From: Candidatus Zixiibacteriota bacterium | GTDB taxonomy: Bacteria; Zixibacteria; MSB-5A5; DG-27 | Assembly: GCA_030605835.1 (NCBI GenBank) | Contig: JAUWHO010000027.1 | Span: 124,001-188,000 of the forward strand | Direction of reading: 5' to 3' | DNA length: 64,000 bases | Shown: positions 52,313 to 60,706 of the stretch, one piece after another | Position numbering within the stretch: position 1 is the stretch's first letter | Layout of the letters: every line of letters starts with the position of its first letter | Translations under genes and position numbers: made by a program | Notes under the pieces: generated by a model | The model's database searches: none | The model's input: only the letters and a program-made list of their open reading frames with translations | Told to the model about the DNA's origin: nothing

Positions 52313-54436
52313 ATGAGAAAAAGTATTCTTGTTATTTTGGTGGGGGTCTTGCTGTGCGGATATTCTCTGGCTCAGGCGGGAGTTATCGACCCGGAGCTGG
52401 AGCTTGTCCTCGATAACAGCTCCCCCAACGAGCCGTTGCAGGTCCTGGCTTTCATGTCGGATCGCGTTGACCTCAACCAGATGAATTTGGAGTTTGATGC
52501 CCTGGGCACCGACATGAGCACCCGTCACGAAATGGTGATCCGTTCTCTCCAAAAGAAGTCTTACGAGACTCAAGGGGAGCTTTTAGATTACCTGGAGGCC
52601 CACAGTGTGGCCGGCGAGGTAAAGAGCTACCACGGTTTCTGGATCGACAACAGCATCGTCTTCGAAGCCCCCAAGGAGATTATCTATGCGGTGGCCGATC
52701 GAGAAGACGTTGCCAAGGTCTTCCTCGACTACTTCATTGAGAACAGTAAACCCACCAGCATCCAGCCTCCGGGGACAATCCTCGGGGTGGAGCCGGGCTT
52801 GAAGGCCATCAGGGTCGACGAGGTCTGGGCGCTGGGAATCACCGGCGAGGGGCAGCTGGTTTCCCATTTAGACACAGGAGTTGACGGCACCCATCCGGCA
52901 CTGGCAGATCGCTGGCGAGGACTTGATCCCCAGTACTCCGGACATCCGGAGTGGGCTTGGTTTGAGCCCAATTACGGAACCACTTTCCCACGAGATTACG
53001 GGAGCCACGGCACTCACACCATGGGCACCGTCTGTGGCGCCAACCACGCCAGTGGCGATACCATCGGGGTGGCCTTTGACGCCGAGTGGATTTCGGCGGC
53101 GGTGATTGACATCATCAACATCGAGACCACCATCGCCGATGCCAAGAGCGCCTTCCAGTGGATCGCCGACCCCGATGGGGATCCTGGCACCATGTGGGAC
53201 GTCCCCGGTAGCAACTCCAACTCCTGGCGAATCTCCCCGATTTATCACGGTCAGTATTTGCCGGATGGCCCCTGCGACAGCATGTTTTGGGGTTATATCC
53301 GCGGTTGCGAGGCCGCTGGGGTGGTGGTAGTCTTCTCCGGCGGGAACGAAGGGCCCGGTCCCACCACTCACGGTAATCCCCCCAACTGGGCGGAGGACGA
53401 CTACACCTGTTTTGCCGTCGGGGCCGTTGACGGTAACGACCCGAATATGCCCATCGCCAGTTTTTCCAGCCGGGGTCCGGAGTATTGTACTCCCACCGGC
53501 GATCCCACGATAAAACCGGAGATCTGTGCTCCGGGAGTGAGCGTCCGTTCCAGCGTCCCCGGAGGAGGTTACTCCTCTTACAGTGGCACCTCCATGGCCT
53601 CGCCTCACATCAACGGGGTTATAGCCCTGATGCGCCAGGCCAGCCCCAACCTGCCGGTTAACTTCATCAAGCAGGTCATGATGGAGACCGCCGTAGATAA
53701 GGGTGATCCTGGAGAGGACAATGCCTACGGCTGGGGAGTGGTGGATGCCTACGAAGCGGTGATGCAGGTTTTCACCGGACTCTCCATGTCCTGTGAGGCT
53801 TTGAGCCCCACTTTCTGCCGGGGAGCCAACTTCTACTTCAAGGTGAACACCTTCAACTCCACTGGAGGGCCGATCAACGTCGTCATGACCTTTGGCGGTT
53901 ACGCCGGCTACGACTGCGATCCCGGGAATGCCCTGGTCACCATTCCCAGAAACCGGACCATCCCGGAGGGGACCAACACCACGAGTTACTACTTTAAAGT
54001 CCCGAACGCCGCCGCACCCGGCAACTACAGCGCCTCCATCGGTTTCAGCCACAGTGGCCAGGACTATTTCTGCTGCATGAACACCATCATCAAGCAGTGT
54101 GCACCCTGGAAGGTGGGCGACAACGCCGAGTGGGGCTTGGTGGAGGTCGGTCGTCCGGAGGCTACCTTGCCGACGGTCACCTCTTTGGCTCAGAACCACC
54201 CTAACCCCTTCAACGCCAACACCAACATCGGCTATGCGCTGACGGAGGCGGGGAAGGTCGAGCTGAAGGTTTATAACTTGAGCGGTCAGCTGGTGGAGAC
54301 TCTGGTTGACGGTTTCCAGGAGGCCGGCGAGTACGTCGTCACCTGGGAGGCCTCTTCTGTCTCCAGCGGAGTCTATTTCTACAAGCTGATCACTGCCGAT
54401 TACACCTCCGTGAAGCGGATGAGCCTCTTGAGATAG
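52313..54436 (+). CDS. Secreted subtilisin-like serine protease with Cys-rich domain and sorting tail
   Basis: A 707-residue secreted S8 peptidase. The signal peptide MRKSILVILVGVLLCGYSLAQA is followed by an inhibitor-like propeptide and the catalytic domain. Asp187 lies in HLDTGVDGTHP, His235 in GSHGTHTMG, the oxyanion Asn345 in SGGNEGPG and Ser427 in SGTSMASPH, so the enzyme should be active. A domain with six cysteines follows (MSCEALSPTFCRGANFYF ... YFCCMN ... QCAPWKVGDNAEW), then a Por/T9SS-like tail (NHPNPFNANTNIGY ... SGVYFYKL). The ATG at 52313 has AGGAG upstream. The last 210 residues are closely similar to those of the protein encoded at 54884. A terminator follows. Confidence 0.93.
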   Translation: MRKSILVILVGVLLCGYSLAQAGVIDPELELVLDNSSPNEPLQVLAFMSDRVDLNQMNLEFDALGTDMSTRHEMVIRSLQKKSYETQGELLDYLEAHSVAGEVKSYHGFWIDNSIVFEAPKEIIYAVADREDVAKVFLDYFIENSKPTSIQPPGTILGVEPGLKAIRVDEVWALGITGEGQLVSHLDTGVDGTHPALADRWRGLDPQYSGHPEWAWFEPNYGTTFPRDYGSHGTHTMGTVCGANHASGDTIGVAFDAEWISAAVIDIINIETTIADAKSAFQWIADPDGDPGTMWDVPGSNSNSWRISPIYHGQYLPDGPCDSMFWGYIRGCEAAGVVVVFSGGNEGPGPTTHGNPPNWAEDDYTCFAVGAVDGNDPNMPIASFSSRGPEYCTPTGDPTIKPEICAPGVSVRSSVPGGGYSSYSGTSMASPHINGVIALMRQASPNLPVNFIKQVMMETAVDKGDPGEDNAYGWGVVDAYEAVMQVFTGLSMSCEALSPTFCRGANFYFKVNTFNSTGGPINVVMTFGGYAGYDCDPGNALVTIPRNRTIPEGTNTTSYYFKVPNAAAPGNYSASIGFSHSGQDYFCCMNTIIKQCAPWKVGDNAEWGLVEVGRPEATLPTVTSLAQNHPNPFNANTNIGYALTEAGKVELKVYNLSGQLVETLVDGFQEAGEYVVTWEASSVSSGVYFYKLITADYTSVKRMSLLR

Positions 54437-54460
54437 GCTTTTCCAGTAACGGAAGCTTAG

Positions 54461-54490
54461 GGCCGGTCATCTCTGACCGGCCTTTTTTTT
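54461..54490 (+). terminator. Rho-independent terminator after the subtilase gene
   Basis: A nine-base stem GGCCGGTCA/TGACCGGCC with loop TCTC is followed by eight T residues. Confidence 0.95.
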
Positions 54491-54501
54491 GAAAAAAATG
54501 C

Positions 54502-54530
54502 TTGACAAGGGGATGGCAAATGGTTATTTA
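54502..54530 (+). promoter_or_regulatory. Promoter of the propeller-like secreted protein gene
   Basis: A perfect TTGACA (54502-54507) is followed 17 bases later by TATTTA (54525-54530); TATAAA at 54531 is close by. The predicted leader is about 345 bases, similar to that of the subtilase gene. Confidence 0.5.
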
Positions 54531-54787
54531 TATAAAGCAAGGGATAGAGCAGCAGGCTCAACCGCTCGAACCTCGTTTGATCTTCTTGGGTTTGCGGTGT
54601 CTGTAAACTTCATTTAGCCTCAGTCGGGAATTGGAAAGTGTGTTTTAGGTGACATAGGTTTGACCTCATTCGAGAGATCTAGCTATGAGGATCCAGAGAC
54701 GGTCAGAAGTGTCAACTCTAAAGCTGAAAGGAGGGAGGAGCAAACAGGAAACGCAATAGCTCACAACCTGTAACCTTTCATTCCCGA

Positions 54788-54880
54788 GAGGAGGTGATAG
54801 CCGCACCAACAATATCCACAATTCACTTTTTCCGAAACTCTTCAACTTCTAACTGGCTCTTTACGAAGAGCCCGGAGTGA
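54788..54880 (+). promoter_or_regulatory. Second leader element with GAGGAGGTGAT and 28-codon frame
   Basis: GAGGAGGTGAT at 54788-54798 lies 86 bases before the main ATG. A GTG at 54794 opens exactly 28 codons ending at TGA 54878-54880, three bases before the main start. As the GTG lies inside the SD-like motif, translation of this frame is uncertain. The layout duplicates that at 52201-52296. Confidence 0.5.
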
Positions 54881-54883
54881 AAA

Positions 54884-56422
54884 ATGATTAAGAAAGGTCT
54901 TTTAACGCTGGCGGTGGTTCTCTTGTTTTCGGCTGCGACCATGGCAGACGAGGCAACTGATGCCGCCTTCCCGGTCATCGAAACCTTCCAGGAGCTGGTG
55001 GATGTGAACTGTCCCTACCTGGACGAGTGTAATGCCGGGCTTGCGATCCCTGACAATCAGCTGTTGGGTGTCGAATTCGACGGCACCGACTACTGGGTGA
55101 CTAACGGCGGTGCGACGTCACACGGTGGCACTAATTGGCTGGAACGTATCGACCGGAATTGTCAGTTCATAGAGGGGTGTGCACAGAACACCACCTCCAG
55201 CTGGGGAATTCGTGACCTGGCCTATGACGTCGGCAGAGACATACTGTACGGCTCCGACGATAACGGACTGTACAGCTTTGACAACGCCTGCCCGGTCGTT
55301 TTGACGAACCTGGTCGCGCCTGCCGGCTACCCGCTCCCCATGAGGGGCTTAGCTCATGACCCTGTGACCGATCATTTGTGGAGCGCTAACTTCTCCAACG
55401 ACGTTATCGAGTGGGACTACACCACCGGGCAGATATTCTGCCGGGCTGCAAACAGCTGGTCGACTTACGGCATGGCCTGGGACGATGCCTGTTGGCAGGA
55501 TTTAGGCTACGACCACCCGATGCTCTGGGTCCACTCTCAGAACGGGGTTCCGAAGCTGCGGATGGAGCTGTTTGACCCCGTGGCCTGCGTATATACCGGC
55601 GACTTCTGCATGGGTATAGACCCGGTTGGCCCTGACGACGATATGGCCGGCGGTTTGGCCTTCGACGCTAACAACTACGTTGCTGGCAAGGGCGCTCTCA
55701 TTGCCATGAACCAGGGTACTCCTGATGACATCATCATGGCTTATGAGATCTGCCTTACCGAACCCACAATCACCATGAGCTGCACCAACCTAACCCCGGT
55801 TTTCTGCCGTGGCAAGAACATCTACTTCCAGGTGACCACCAACAACCCCTTCGGCGCTTTCGACGTCACCATGACCTTCACCGGTTATGCTGGCAACGGC
55901 TGTGTGCCCGGGACCGAGATGGTTACGATCCCGAAGACCAAGACCATTCCGGATGGCGTTGACACCAAGAACTACTTCTTCAAGGTTCCGAATGCCGCTG
56001 GTCCTGGTCCTTACAGCGCCTCCATCAGCTTCAGCCATGCCGGCAATGACTATTTCTGCTGCATGGACTTCACCTGCGTGCAGTGCAACCCGTGGAAAAT
56101 CGGCGACAACACCGAGTGGGTGTGGGACGAGGTCGACCGTCTGGAGGTTGGACTTCCGACCACTACTGCTCTATCCCAGAACTATCCTAACCCCTTCAAC
56201 GCCGAGACCAACATCGGCTACGTTCTGGCCGAGGCCGGGAACGTGAACCTCTCGGTTTACGATATCTCCGGTCGCTTGGTTGAGACCTTGCTTGATGGGT
56301 ATCAGGAAGCTGGCGAGCACGTCGTGACCTGGAATGGTTCCACCGTTTCCAGTGGAGTCTATTTCTACAAGGTCACCACTTCCGACTACACCGCCACCAA
56401 GATGATGAACCTGCTGAAGTAA
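54884..56422 (+). CDS. Secreted propeller-like protein with Cys-rich domain and sorting tail
   Basis: A 512-residue secreted protein. The signal peptide MIKKGLLTLAVVLLFSAATMA precedes about 270 residues with repeated strands (LLGVEFDGTDYWVTNGGA, IRDLAYDVGRDILYGSDDNG, MRGLAHDPVTDHLWSANF) that suggest a beta-propeller of NHL/SMP-30 type. Many cysteines (CPYLDEC and others) point to disulfides. A Cys-rich domain follows at about 300-415 (MSCTNLTPVFCRGKNIYF ... YFCCMD ... QCNPWKIGDNTEW), then a Por/T9SS-like sorting tail (NYPNPFNAETNIGYVL ... SGVYFYKV ... MMNLLK). GGAG six bases before the ATG is the ribosome-binding site. No enzymatic motif was seen; a surface or binding role is likely. Confidence 0.85.
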   Translation: MIKKGLLTLAVVLLFSAATMADEATDAAFPVIETFQELVDVNCPYLDECNAGLAIPDNQLLGVEFDGTDYWVTNGGATSHGGTNWLERIDRNCQFIEGCAQNTTSSWGIRDLAYDVGRDILYGSDDNGLYSFDNACPVVLTNLVAPAGYPLPMRGLAHDPVTDHLWSANFSNDVIEWDYTTGQIFCRAANSWSTYGMAWDDACWQDLGYDHPMLWVHSQNGVPKLRMELFDPVACVYTGDFCMGIDPVGPDDDMAGGLAFDANNYVAGKGALIAMNQGTPDDIIMAYEICLTEPTITMSCTNLTPVFCRGKNIYFQVTTNNPFGAFDVTMTFTGYAGNGCVPGTEMVTIPKTKTIPDGVDTKNYFFKVPNAAGPGPYSASISFSHAGNDYFCCMDFTCVQCNPWKIGDNTEWVWDEVDRLEVGLPTTTALSQNYPNPFNAETNIGYVLAEAGNVNLSVYDISGRLVETLLDGYQEAGEHVVTWNGSTVSSGVYFYKVTTSDYTATKMMNLLK

Positions 56423-56453
56423 TGCAGGTCTGATTTGGCGGTATAGCCAGTAC

Positions 56454-56487
56454 TGGGGCGGGGACGCTTCCCCGCCCCACTTTTTTA
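56454..56487 (+). terminator. Rho-independent terminator
   Basis: An 11-base, mostly G:C stem (TGGGGCGGGGA with its complement) and a four-base loop are followed by C and six T residues, just after the propeller-like gene. Confidence 0.93.
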
Positions 56488-56544
56488 TCCCTCGATTTCC
56501 CCCTTGAGAATCCGTTCAGACTCGAAAAAACGGCGAGGATGAAT

Positions 56545-57010
56545 TCACTGTCCTACGGTGCAGTCAGCTCCGGGGCAGGAATGCCCCGGCTATTCGGTAG
56601 AAAGGGGCAGGGGCACAACCCCTGCCCAAGCGAGGGAGCATTCCCTGTCTACTGTCTGTTGGCTCTGGAAACCTGAAGGTTATACGACCGTAGGAGCTCG
56701 TATAAGACGTCCCGTCCGATACCCAAAAGGTCACGGATGAGGGTATCCATGACCAACACCTGGGCTCCGGGGCAGGAATGCCCCGGCTATTCTTTGATGT
56801 TGTTTCTGATGCAATAGGCTGAGCTGTCCAGCCCAGCGAAAAGCAAAGCGGCAAAAGTGCAAATCCCCGTACCGGTTAAACGACTGCTCCAGCGAGAGGG
56901 CCAGGCCTCCACAAACAGCTAGGGTGATGGTTGAACCCCCACCCTTTGGCGGGGAGGGGTACAACTCCATACGGATCCAAACGGACCCTGCCCGAGCTTA
57001 GGTTGCAGTT
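56545..57010. repeat. Modular palindromic intergenic repeat, copy D (inverted)
   Basis: The reverse complement of this block carries the same modules as copies A-C. CCGGGGCAGGAATGCCCCGG occurs twice (56569-56588 and about 56767). GGGGCAGGGG with its complement follows near 56605. The GACAGTAGACAGGGAAT string, AACCTTCAGGTTTCC, and GTATCGGACGGGACGT blocks are also present. The stretch 56767-56850 aligns in inverted orientation to 29448-29520, including AACAACATCAAAGAATAGCC. Confidence 0.85.
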
Positions 57011-57066
57011 CTGTCGGGATCAGGTCGGCTCCCGGCAGCAATGGTGATACTCTTCAGACCGAACCG

Positions 57067-58203
57067 TCACTCCGGCAACATCTCGCCATCGCTGTCGGCG
57101 TACGTGAAGTACCAGCTGTCCTGGTTAAAGAGGAGTTCTGGCGGGATGCATTCTTCCCTCTGCCACCCTTGCAGTATCATTGGTCTCTGTTTGCTGAGGC
57201 GAGAGCTAAACCCATTTTTCCTCAAAGCCTTCTTCAGCTCCGGACAGGTAGTCTCCAGGACCTGAATGGTGTCGGCCTGCCTCTCTCTGAAGTATTCCAC
57301 CGCGAAAGAGATCAAGGCCCGGTAGAATTTCTCCTCCCTGCGGGAGGCTAAGAGGTCCACTATGCGGCCGATTCTTTCTCCTTCTCTGTTTAGTACACGC
57401 AAGACCAAATAGCCCTTGACCTCCCCCTCACATTCCAAGAGGAATCGAGGATAACGATTCGTGGGATGGGCAACAAAGCGCCAGTTGAGGTAGGCGTCGG
57501 TCCTTTTCGGGATTATCTCGTAATCGTCCTTTATCTTTTCCCAAAGTCTGTTTATCTCATCTCCGAATTCATTCACCTCCCTAATCTGGAGCCCTTCTTC
57601 CGACAGGCGGACTTGCCAACTTCTAAACATTCGGCAATACCCCCTCCAAAGAAGATTGGCCAAGCTGATTAGGGGCCTCACGCGGAGAAGTCTTTTTACT
57701 CTGGGGGAGCTTCTTAAATCCAGCATCCTGACCAGGTGTCTGTAAGTTCCGATGTCAGTCTGCCCCGATCCGACAGACTTCTTTGCCTGTCTTCTTGCCA
57801 TCGCCCTCCACATCTCCTTGCGACTCTCATCACCGGCGACGCCAACTACAACGGGGTTTTCCAGAGACATCTTGAACGACACCCACAGATTCTTGCTGCG
57901 GTAAGAGGGGTGGGAGAAACCATCATGAATCCAGACCATGTGCTGATATTGATTCCCATGTTTCACCAGGTAGGGAACACCTCCGAGGAAAGCCACGATC
58001 CGCCCCTCGGCGCGGTAAAATAGCAGCGGAAGCCGGTCCTCGGGCATAAAGGGGCTGGATTCAAACTTCCATGAAAATATCTTCTCCATAGCAGCGCTTG
58101 TTTTTTCGTCCCACACCTCCCGATACAAATCCATCAGCTGTTTCCGGTCCTCCTCGGTGACCTCGGTGGCAAAAGACAGCTTGCTTTCTAAGTATGCGCT
58201 CAT
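57067..58203 (-). CDS. GNAT-like acyltransferase of unknown specificity
   Basis: A 378-residue cytoplasmic protein that looks like two tandem GNAT folds. The first half has VTEEDRKQLMDLYREVWDEK, RLPLLFYRAEGRIVAFLGGVPYLV and GFSHPSYRSKNLWVSF. The second has RTDAYLNWRFVAHPTNRYPRFLLECEGEVKGYLVLRV and IVDLLASRREEKFYRALISFAVEYF. This resembles predicted N-acyltransferases often found with polysaccharide or glycan biosynthesis genes. The ATG at 58203 (GGGGGAG upstream) is preferred over 58236. The substrate cannot be inferred from the neighbours. Confidence 0.72.
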   Translation of the reverse strand: MSAYLESKLSFATEVTEEDRKQLMDLYREVWDEKTSAAMEKIFSWKFESSPFMPEDRLPLLFYRAEGRIVAFLGGVPYLVKHGNQYQHMVWIHDGFSHPSYRSKNLWVSFKMSLENPVVVGVAGDESRKEMWRAMARRQAKKSVGSGQTDIGTYRHLVRMLDLRSSPRVKRLLRVRPLISLANLLWRGYCRMFRSWQVRLSEEGLQIREVNEFGDEINRLWEKIKDDYEIIPKRTDAYLNWRFVAHPTNRYPRFLLECEGEVKGYLVLRVLNREGERIGRIVDLLASRREEKFYRALISFAVEYFRERQADTIQVLETTCPELKKALRKNGFSSRLSKQRPMILQGWQREECIPPELLFNQDSWYFTYADSDGEMLPE

Positions 58204-58811
58204 TTTTAAATCACACTCCCCCTTGAAGTCCGACATTCCTGCAAAGGCAATAAACGAAAGACAGGCCGGGTTACCCCCCGGGCAACATCACCCATCGCAA
58301 ATCGCCTCGCGGCGCAGTGATAATGGCGAAGTCCTGCCACGTCGGTATTCATTTGGTCAGTGTCATCAAGCCTTTGCTCTTTTCGAATAATCAATATACC
58401 GCCGGCGACGGCACTGTCAAGACAGTTGGCCAAGATTGCTTAAGACCAGAAGCTGCTTTCGGCATTCAAGTCCTATGGAACCACTCCAGGTAGAGGAGCT
58501 AAATCGGGCCAGTATTGTTTTTGTCAATGAATTTTCCCTCCCAGGGCTTCTGGATTGGCCTCCACGGAATTCTGTGGAGGTCCAGAGCGCTCACAATCTG
58601 CAAACAATTTGTCCGGGCAAAGAGGATGAGGCGCCAGGGAAGTGGGGTCGGCTGCTATGACTATCAACTTACAACAATGAAGAAGTGAGGTCAGAGTCAG
58701 CGAATCCCTTGGTCTTCCTGGAAACAGTGGCAGTCACCCCGGGGCAGAGGTTCCGCACCTGCACCCCAGCATTCCCGGCACCGGAATATTAGACTCAGGA
58801 CCGTCAATGGA
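58204..58811. other. Intergenic, no gene seen
   Basis: A 608-base interval without a credible frame. One 22-base imperfect palindrome (CCTCCAC ... GTGGAGG around GAATTC, 58559-58580) is present. Confidence 0.5.
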
Positions 58812-59594
58812 CTACTTTCCCCTGTACTCCGGTTTTCTCTTCTCCAGGAAGGCGGTGGTTCCCTCGGTTTTATCTTCGGTGCCGAAGATCTTTCTGAACT
58901 CGGCTATCTCTTCCTTACACCCGGAAGCCAGATCGGTCTCTAGACCGTCATTGATGCACCTCTTGGCGGCCACGATCGCTAGGGGGCCCTTGGAGAGAAT
59001 CTTTCCCGCTAGCTCTTTGGCTTTCTCCATCAGTTCAGCTTGGGGGTAGACCTCTTCAACCAATCCGATGCGATGGGCTTCCCGGGCGTCGATTACATCC
59101 CCGGTGAAGATGAGCTGTTTGGCCTTACCTTTTCCGACCAAGCGCGGTAACCTTTGGGTGCCCCCATATCCCGGGATTACCCCCAGATTGACCTCCGGCT
59201 GACCTAATCTGGCACTTTCGGAGGCTAAGCGGATATCGCACGCCATTGCGATTTCGCAGCCCCCGCCCAGGGCAAATCCATTTATAGCGGCGATGACCAC
59301 CTTGGGCATCTCCTCGATCAGGTGCATAAGTTCGTGTCCCCGTCTGGACTCCTTCTCTCCCTGTTCGGCGTTGAAAAGCTTAAGCTCGCCGATGTCGGCA
59401 CCGGCCACAAAGGCCCTCTCCCCGGCTCCGGTCAGAATTATGACTCTCACTTCGGGGTCATCTGACAACTCCTGAAAGACGCCCAAAAGCTCGGAGATGG
59501 TCTCGTGGTTCAGAGAGTTTAAGGCCCGTATGCGGTTGACGGTGACGATCGCCAACCCTTTTTCTTTCTCCAAGAGGAGGTTTTCGTATTCCAT
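58812..59594 (-). CDS. Enoyl-CoA hydratase (crotonase family)
   Basis: Hydrates trans-2-enoyl-CoA to 3-hydroxyacyl-CoA in beta-oxidation or butyrate-type pathways. The 260-residue protein has the oxyanion-hole segments AFVAGADIGEL and INGFALGGGCEIAMACD. Both catalytic glutamates are present: Glu114 in GGCEIA and Glu134 in QPEVNLGVIPGYGGTQRL. The C-terminus (FLEKRKPEYRGK) is typical. It has GGAG five bases before the ATG. It is grouped with a 3-hydroxyacyl-CoA dehydrogenase and a second crotonase on the same strand with gaps of 107 and 147 bases. Confidence 0.93.
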   Translation of the reverse strand: MEYENLLLEKEKGLAIVTVNRIRALNSLNHETISELLGVFQELSDDPEVRVIILTGAGERAFVAGADIGELKLFNAEQGEKESRRGHELMHLIEEMPKVVIAAINGFALGGGCEIAMACDIRLASESARLGQPEVNLGVIPGYGGTQRLPRLVGKGKAKQLIFTGDVIDAREAHRIGLVEEVYPQAELMEKAKELAGKILSKGPLAIVAAKRCINDGLETDLASGCKEEIAEFRKIFGTEDKTEGTTAFLEKRKPEYRGK

Positions 59595-59701
59595 AAAAAC
59601 TCCAGGTTTTGTGCAAAGTTAGGTTGGGCCGGACTATATCAATTCCGACTCCAGCTTAAGAAAATGTCTGACTCCGATCAACTCCAACCTGCCTTAGTCG
59701 A

Positions 59702-60559
59702 CTATTTTTTGCCGTAGTCGTAGAACCCCTTTCCGGTCTTCCTTCCGAGGTGACCGGCTTTGACCAGCCGCTTCAAGAGTGGCGGGGCGGCGTAACGTGG
59801 ATCTTTGAACTCCTCGAACATTATCTCCGCTATGTGATAGGTGGTATCCAAGCCGACGAAATCGGCGAGCTGCAGCGGACCCACAGGGTGCCCACACCCC
59901 AATTTCATCGCGTTGTCGATATCCTCCTTGGTGGCCACCCCAGACTCTAAGACCCGAACGGCGTCCAAGAGACTTGGCACCAGAATGCGGTTCACCACAA
60001 AGCCGGGGGTGTCCTTACAGGAAACCACAGTTTTCCCGACCGATTCGGCGAATTTCTTGGCGGCCTCATAGGTCTCATCAGAGGTGACCTCGGCACGGAC
60101 GACCTCCACCAGCCTCATCACTGGAACTGGATTGAAGAAGTGTAGACCGACGAACTTGTCGGGGCGATCGGTGGAGGCAGCCATTTCGGTTATCGACAGG
60201 GAGGAGGTGTTGGAGGCAAATAAGGCCTCCTTCTTGACGAGCTTGTCCAACTCTCCGTATAACTTAATCTTCTCCTCCAAGTTCTCGGTGATGGCTTCAA
60301 CGATGAGGTCACAATCTGAGAGGTCCTGAAGCTTCAGGGTTCCCTTGATCTTGCTCCGGGCCGTCTTTTTCTCCTCCTCCGTGGCCTTGCCCTTTCTGAC
60401 GGCTCTGGAGAGGCTTTTGTCGATTCTCCCAAAACCCTTCTCCAGGAATTGGTCCTCGATTTCGCGCACAACGACATCGTATCCCGCCTTTGCGGATACC
60501 TCCACAATGCCGGAGCCCATCAGGCCACAACCACAGACACCCACTTTTTTTATCTCCAT
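59702..60559 (-). CDS. hbd: 3-hydroxybutyryl-CoA dehydrogenase
   Basis: NAD(P)-dependent oxidation or reduction of 3-hydroxyacyl-CoA. The 285-residue length fits the short monofunctional family. The Rossmann motif [24 protein letters not shown] is at the N-terminus. The catalytic His lies in [17 protein letters not shown], with its Glu partner, and [27 protein letters not shown] and [21 protein letters not shown] follow. [10 protein letters not shown] closes the C-terminal domain. Together with the flanking crotonases it forms part of a beta-oxidation or crotonyl-CoA module; no thiolase or acyl-CoA dehydrogenase is in view. Confidence 0.95.
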   Translation of the reverse strand: MEIKKVGVCGCGLMGSGIVEVSAKAGYDVVVREIEDQFLEKGFGRIDKSLSRAVRKGKATEEEKKTARSKIKGTLKLQDLSDCDLIVEAITENLEEKIKLYGELDKLVKKEALFASNTSSLSITEMAASTDRPDKFVGLHFFNPVPVMRLVEVVRAEVTSDETYEAAKKFAESVGKTVVSCKDTPGFVVNRILVPSLLDAVRVLESGVATKEDIDNAMKLGCGHPVGPLQLADFVGLDTTYHIAEIMFEEFKDPRYAAPPLLKRLVKAGHLGRKTGKGFYDYGKK

Positions 60560-60706
60560 AGAAATATTCCTTATGTTTATGGCTGTATTATTTCAAAACT
60601 GCTATCATCAGGAAGAATGAGGATTGGGATTGGGGTTCACACTCTCAGATTGTTCTAAGAGGCCAACTAGATTGCTCGGTGAAGAAGGCGACTGCAGCAA
60701 CAACGA

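Noticed and set aside
52868..54199. 443-codon open frame antisense to the subtilase gene
   Set aside because: A by-product of GC-rich codon usage on the coding strand. The sense frame carries an intact catalytic triad; the antisense product is Val/Gly/Asp-rich and unrecognisable.
58436..58660. 74-codon frame in the gap before the crotonase gene
   Set aside because: No ribosome-binding site, no domain, and composition like noncoding DNA.
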